A stretch of DNA of 9,094 bases from Verrucomicrobiota bacterium (GTDB lineage Bacteria > Verrucomicrobiota > Verrucomicrobiia > Opitutales > Opitutaceae): NCBI GenBank assembly GCA_003694825.1, contig RFJS01000438.1:1-9094 (forward strand), in the 5' to 3' direction. Shown piece by piece: positions 6,410 through 9,094 of the stretch; position 1 is the stretch's first letter, and each line of letters starts with the position of its first letter. The position numbers were made by a program, and so were the translations under genes. The notes below the pieces were generated by a model. The model was not told the DNA's origin. It did no database searches and worked only from the letters and a program-made list of their open reading frames with translations.

Positions 6410-6802
6410 CTATTGCCGCATCGCACGCAACACCGGACACGCCCCCTCGGCCTCGCCGGCCCGACAGGACGCGAGCAGCGCGGCCAGATTCTCGCGCATC
6501 CGGTGCATCTCGGCCATCCGCCGGTCGAGCTCGGCGAGTTTTCTCGACAGCAGCGCCTCCACCTCGCCACAGGCCTCCCCCGGCGTGAGCGAAAGGTCCA
6601 GCAGTTCACGGATCTCTCGCAAGGTGAAACCCGCCGCCTTGGCCCGCCGGACGAAGTGCAGGCGCGCCAACGCTTCCTTATCAAAGTCGCGATAGTTGTT
6701 GTCCCGCCAACGATGCGCCCGGGGCAACAGCCCCTCGCGCTCATAGTAGCGGATGGTTTCGACGCGGAAGCCCGAGGCGCGGGCGAGTTCACCGATGGTC
6801 AT
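6410..6802 (-). CDS. merR: MerR-family heavy-metal sensor/regulator, Hg(II) type
   Basis: This 130-aa regulator binds its divergent operator and twists the DNA on binding metal to activate the promoter. The N-terminal HTH and wing (MTIGELARASGF, TIRYYEREGLL, residues 1-40) and the AAGFTLREIRELLDL segment (56-70) are classic. The dimerisation helix runs about 75-110. Metal-site cysteines C78, C113 and C122 (EACGE, ASCRAG, GACPVL) have the spacing of Cys82/117/126 in Hg(II)-MerR (35 and 9). Pb(II) sensors of the PbrR type use the same spacing, so metal identity rests mainly on the divergent merTP gene. The usual PPGGYR before helix 3 reads HRWRDNNYRDF here. No Shine-Dalgarno precedes the ATG. 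The stop is TAG at the edge of an 8-C run. Confidence 0.92.
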   Translation of the reverse strand: MTIGELARASGFRVETIRYYEREGLLPRAHRWRDNNYRDFDKEALARLHFVRRAKAAGFTLREIRELLDLSLTPGEACGEVEALLSRKLAELDRRMAEMHRMRENLAALLASCRAGEAEGACPVLRAMRQ

Positions 6803-6841
6803 GGAAGAGGCGGAATAACGAAAAGTCTCCCGGATCGATAC

Positions 6842-6873
6842 TGGACCCTGAAGTCAACTTCAGGGTGTAGACT
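6842..6873 (+). promoter_or_regulatory. MerR-class promoter/operator for merTP
   Basis: A perfect palindrome with arms ACCCTGAAGT (6845-6854) and ACTTCAGGGT (6857-6866), separated by two bases, lies between a -35-like TGGACC (6842-6847) and a -10-like TAGACT (6868-6873). The spacer is 20 bp instead of 17, the hallmark of promoters activated by MerR-family untwisting. As recalled, the layout and several bases match the E. coli zntA promoter used by ZntR. On the minus strand the centre contains TTGACT, which could serve as a -35 for merR, giving overlapping divergent control; no convincing -10 was found for it. Transcription from the plus-strand boxes should start near 6880, at the merTP ATG itself. 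Confidence 0.8.
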
Positions 6874-6879
6874 CGCGGC

Positions 6880-7485
6880 ATGAATGCAAACCGGCAGCGC
6901 TGGATGGTCGGCGCCGGGGTTTTGCCGGCAGTGGCGGCCTCCCTCTGCTGCCTCGGACCGATCATCACACTCGCGCTCGGCCTTGGCGGCTTCGCCGCCG
7001 CGGCATGGTTCGCCGAATACCGTCCATGGTTCCTCGGCCTGACGGCGCTCCTGCTCGGAACGGCGTGGGGGCAGGCTCTCCTCCGCCGCCGCGCCTGTGC
7101 CGCCGACGACTGCCGCCGTGGGCGCCGCTCCCTCATCCTTCTCTCCCTGGCGACCGTCACCGCCCTCCTGTTCGGGGCCTATCCCTGGATCGCAGGCTCC
7201 CGCCCCGCCCGCGCCGAGTCTCACCTCCCGCCAGCAACGGCCGACTCCACGGCACAGACGGTCCATTTCTCCCTTCCGACGATGGATTGCCCAGCCTGTG
7301 CGCGACACATCGCCGGAGCCCTCCGAAGCCGGCGCGGTGTCCTCGCCGCGTCCGTCGATTACGACACCAGGTCCGCCCACATCACCTTCGATCCGGCCCG
7401 CACCTCACCGGCGGCACTTGCCGATGCCATCGCGGCGACCGGTTTTCCCGCCACGCCTTCACCTCCAGACGATCCGTCACCATGA
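6880..7485 (+). CDS. merT: MerT-MerP fusion mercuric ion transporter
   Basis: This 201-aa inner-membrane protein would bring Hg(II) from periplasm to cytosol. Residues 8-105 are MerT-like. They have hydrophobic segments at about 10-44 (with the CC pair C23-C24 in SLCCLGP), 49-66 and 84-105, and a cytosolic loop with C73 and C78 like the second MerT cysteine pair. A linker (107-126) leads to an HMA domain (127-190) with MDCPAC (C137, C140), equivalent to the GMTCAAC site of MerP. With MerT topology the HMA domain lies in the periplasm, where free MerP normally works, so the fusion joins capture and transport. Such MerTP fusions are known. The ATG at 6880 coincides with the predicted transcription start. 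An in-frame ATG at 6904 (M9) is the alternative start. The stop overlaps the next ATG (ATGA). Confidence 0.9.
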   Translation: MNANRQRWMVGAGVLPAVAASLCCLGPIITLALGLGGFAAAAWFAEYRPWFLGLTALLLGTAWGQALLRRRACAADDCRRGRRSLILLSLATVTALLFGAYPWIAGSRPARAESHLPPATADSTAQTVHFSLPTMDCPACARHIAGALRSRRGVLAASVDYDTRSAHITFDPARTSPAALADAIAATGFPATPSPPDDPSP

Positions 7486-7967
7486 GCGACTGCTGCCACG
7501 CCTCCACCCCTGAACAGGACACCCCCGGCTCGGGGAAGGGCTCCGCTACCTGCCCGGAGTGCGGGCAACCGGGCCGGGCCGTCCCCGTCCGGCTCCTCAA
7601 GCATCAGCTCCTCGCCGGTCGGCACGAGGCTCTCCAGCCCGATGAGGCCTGGTGGTTCTGCGCCGGCGAAGGCTGCTCCACCGTCTATTTCTCCGCCGAC
7701 GGACGCACCTTCTCCACCGTGGACATGCGGGTCCCCGTCACCTGCAAATCCTCCGGGCCAGACCGCCCGCTGTGCTACTGTTTCGGATACTCCGAAGCGA
7801 TGATCCGCGCCAAGATCGCCGCCACGGGGGCAACGGCCGTTCCCGATCACATCCGTGCCGCGATTCGCGCGGGACATTGCGCCTGCGAAATCCGCAATCC
7901 CCAGGGCTCCTGCTGCCTCGCCAACGTGATGGCCGCGGTGAAGGCGGCTGGAAACAAGGACGTCTGA
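7482..7967 (+). CDS. CopZ-type zinc/[2Fe-2S] cysteine-rich protein of the mer operon
   Basis: This 161-aa cytosolic protein resembles the N-terminal domain of Archaeoglobus CopZ, a copper chaperone whose N-terminal part holds a zinc site and a [2Fe-2S] cluster. It has 14 cysteines: C4-C5 near the start; CPEC (24, 27) with C60 and C65 as a plausible zinc site; C88; then CYC (98, 100), CAC (133, 135) and CC (144, 145) in GPDRPLCYCFGYSE, AGHCACEIRNPQGSCCLANV, which fit the BFD-like [2Fe-2S] pattern. Unlike CopZ it has no C-terminal HMA domain; in this operon that domain is fused to MerT. It starts in a 4-base overlap with merTP and should be coupled to it. A role as cytosolic Hg acceptor or redox partner is inferred. 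Family call from remembered sequence pattern; fairly sure. Confidence 0.82.
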   Translation: MSDCCHASTPEQDTPGSGKGSATCPECGQPGRAVPVRLLKHQLLAGRHEALQPDEAWWFCAGEGCSTVYFSADGRTFSTVDMRVPVTCKSSGPDRPLCYCFGYSEAMIRAKIAATGATAVPDHIRAAIRAGHCACEIRNPQGSCCLANVMAAVKAAGNKDV

Positions 7968-8086
7968 TCATCGCCGAAGCGGCCCGCCCATGGCGGCGCT
8001 TCTCGCTCCTCGGAGGGAGTTCACGCCCGCTTTGGTGCGCGTGCGCCGCCGGACCGGCCCCGTCACCAGTCGAGTTTTTTGCGATT

Positions 8087-8102
8087 GCACGATTTTTCGT
8101 GC
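8087..8102 (+). repeat. Perfect short palindrome upstream of the RodZ-like gene
   Basis: GCACGA (8087-8092) and TCGTGC (8097-8102) flank a TTTT loop; TTG before and CAA after extend it with one mismatched base. It lies in the 169-base gap between the CopZ-type gene and the RodZ-like gene, in its only AT-richer part, just after six T (8075-8080). No T-run follows on the plus strand, so it is not a plus-strand terminator. It may be an operator or leader hairpin. Nothing else was recognised in this gap. Confidence 0.4.
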
Positions 8103-8136
8103 CAACCGCCGGGCTCTCCCATTACTTGCAACACCA

Positions 8137-8970
8137 ATGCAATCGATCGGCGAGCGACTTGAAGAAGCCCGCAAGCGGAAGGGCGTCTCCATCCGCGAGG
8201 CGAGCGAAGCGACCAAAATCCGCGGCGAGTTCCTGCTCGGCTTTGAAAACAACCAGTTTGATATCGGACTGCCCGAGATCTACGTCCGCGGCTTTCTCCG
8301 CAACTACGCTGTCTTCCTCAAACTGGACGCCGACAAGATCGTCACCGATTTCAACGCCCGCCTCATCGGCGAGGTGAAGGCGGCCCGCCGGGAGCCGCGC
8401 GAGCTTTTCGGGCGGATGGAAATCCCGGAGAAGCACCGGAGTGCCGAAGCCTCCACCGCTTCGCGTGAGGCCCGTGCCCCCGGGGATGCCGACGCCGGGG
8501 ACGAAGGTGACGAGGGGCAGTCGGCCACGGCTGCGGCACCCCGCCTCCAGCTCACGCCGGAGATGCTCAACTACATCAAGATCGGGGCCATCGTCGTCGC
8601 CGGCATCGTCGCTATCCTCGTCATCGTCTGGATGATTCAGGCGATCGTCCGCGTCGCCACCTCGCCGTCGGACGAAGCACCGGCCCCGGCGCAACAGACA
8701 GCGCCCGCCGCCAGCGCGACAACCGAGCAGCAGGCACCGCAGGAGATCATCACGCTCATCGCCCTCGACGACGTGCGGGTGAAAGTCACGCAAGCGGCCG
8801 ATGGCAAGGAGCTCTTCGACGGCCCCCTGGCGCGGGGAGAAACCCGTCAGATCGCCAAGCGCGGCCGCGTCCTCATCACCTACGACAAGGGGCGCAACCT
8901 CAACGTCGAGAAAGACGGTCGGCGGTTCCGCATGCCGATCGAAGGGATCGGACGCTCCTCGTTCGAATAA
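8137..8970 (+). CDS. RodZ-like membrane protein with cytoplasmic HTH domain
   Basis: This is a 277-aa bitopic protein. Residues 2-66 form a Cro/CI-type helix-turn-helix of the RodZ kind (IGERLEEARKRKGVSIREASEAT, then LPEIYVRGFLRNYAVFL). A charged, disordered linker (75-145, rich in E, D, A) leads to one transmembrane helix (148-170). An Ala/Pro/Gln-rich periplasmic stretch (175-202) precedes a small C-terminal beta domain (203-270) of the DUF4115 type. RodZ links MreB to the wall-synthesis machinery and supports rod shape. Whether this homologue does so or acts as a membrane-bound regulator is not decidable here. The start at 8137 (MQSIGERL) is where homology begins; the frame stays open to 7990, but that extension is not protein-like. 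There is no clear Shine-Dalgarno. It is probably monocistronic, closed by the terminator 38 bases on. Confidence 0.88.
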   Translation: MQSIGERLEEARKRKGVSIREASEATKIRGEFLLGFENNQFDIGLPEIYVRGFLRNYAVFLKLDADKIVTDFNARLIGEVKAARREPRELFGRMEIPEKHRSAEASTASREARAPGDADAGDEGDEGQSATAAAPRLQLTPEMLNYIKIGAIVVAGIVAILVIVWMIQAIVRVATSPSDEAPAPAQQTAPAASATTEQQAPQEIITLIALDDVRVKVTQAADGKELFDGPLARGETRQIAKRGRVLITYDKGRNLNVEKDGRRFRMPIEGIGRSSFE

Positions 8971-9008
8971 CCTCTCGCGCCCGCAATCCCGGCCATTCTC
9001 CTTTCTGC

Positions 9009-9045
9009 GAAAACCGCCACGCTGCCGTGGCGGTTTTCTCTTTTC
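9009..9045 (+). terminator. Strong intrinsic terminator after the RodZ-like gene
   Basis: GAAAACCGCCACG (9009-9021) and its perfect complement CGTGGCGGTTTTC (9026-9038) form a 13-bp stem with a CTGC loop, followed by a T-rich tract TCTTTTCT (9038-9045). The A-run on the left arm gives a weaker T-run on the minus strand, so it may also work in that direction for a gene beyond the window. The remaining bases to 9094 show no recognisable feature. Confidence 0.9.
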
Positions 9046-9094
9046 TCCGCGCAAGCGTTCCGCTCGCGAAACCGCGTTAGGACCGCACCGGCGC

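Noticed and set aside
6403..6410. Run of eight C at the end of merR as a phase-variation tract
   Set aside because: The run lies after the coding part of merR (only its last base is in the stop codon), so slippage would not change the protein.
7990..8136. N-terminal extension of the RodZ-like protein
   Set aside because: The added 49 residues look like translated intergenic DNA containing the palindrome; the conserved HTH begins at MQSIGERL (8137).
1..9094. CRISPR array, tRNA/rRNA genes, IS ends or integrase
   Set aside because: No repeated spacer units, no tRNA-like cloverleaf, and no transposase or integrase motif was seen on either strand.

Overview
The window reads as accessory chromosome from a GC-rich bacterium. 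The best guess is Verrucomicrobiota, class Opitutae. This rests on remembered resemblance, not a search: the RodZ-like protein, the small FmdB-like protein and the SSS symporter paired with a tartrate/D-malate dehydrogenase all look like Opitutae proteins. Genes are tightly packed, often with 4-base start/stop overlaps and weak Shine-Dalgarno sequences. TGA, TAA and TAG all end genes here.

Layout. (1) Positions 140-3318, plus strand: an arsenic/antimony operon, arsR-arsD-arsA-(71-aa Cys-tailed protein)-arsC. It would encode a metalloid-sensing repressor, a metallochaperone, the efflux-driving ATPase, a small FmdB-like protein ending in a GGCGCGPSGCC-type tail, and a thioredoxin-type arsenate reductase. 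arsA has an in-frame TAG at codon 193 but is otherwise intact, with all three metalloid-binding cysteines and both P-loops. No arsenite permease (ArsB/Acr3) is in the window. (2) Positions 3380-6244, minus strand: a two-gene carboxylate operon, an SSS Na+/solute symporter followed by a tartrate/D-malate-type dehydrogenase. It converges on the ars operon across a GC-rich hairpin. (3) Positions 6410-7967: a mercury-type module. A three-cysteine MerR regulator is divergent from a MerT-MerP fusion and a CopZ-type zinc/[2Fe-2S] protein. The shared intergenic region holds a perfect 10+10 palindrome inside a 20-bp-spacer MerR-class promoter. No mercuric reductase is present. (4) Positions 8137-8970: a RodZ-like HTH/transmembrane protein, closed by a strong intrinsic terminator.

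How they work together. The ars and mer modules are two metal/metalloid defence sets on either side of an ordinary catabolic operon. In the ars set, ArsC makes As(III), ArsD and possibly the Cys-tailed protein bind it, and ArsA (if functional) powers an efflux pump encoded elsewhere. In the mer set, the periplasmic HMA domain of MerTP would capture Hg(II) and pass it through the membrane part to the cytosol, where the Cys-rich CopZ-type protein is a plausible acceptor. The points most worth following are the interrupted arsA, the Cys-tailed small protein, and the MerTP/CopZ-type pair without a reductase.
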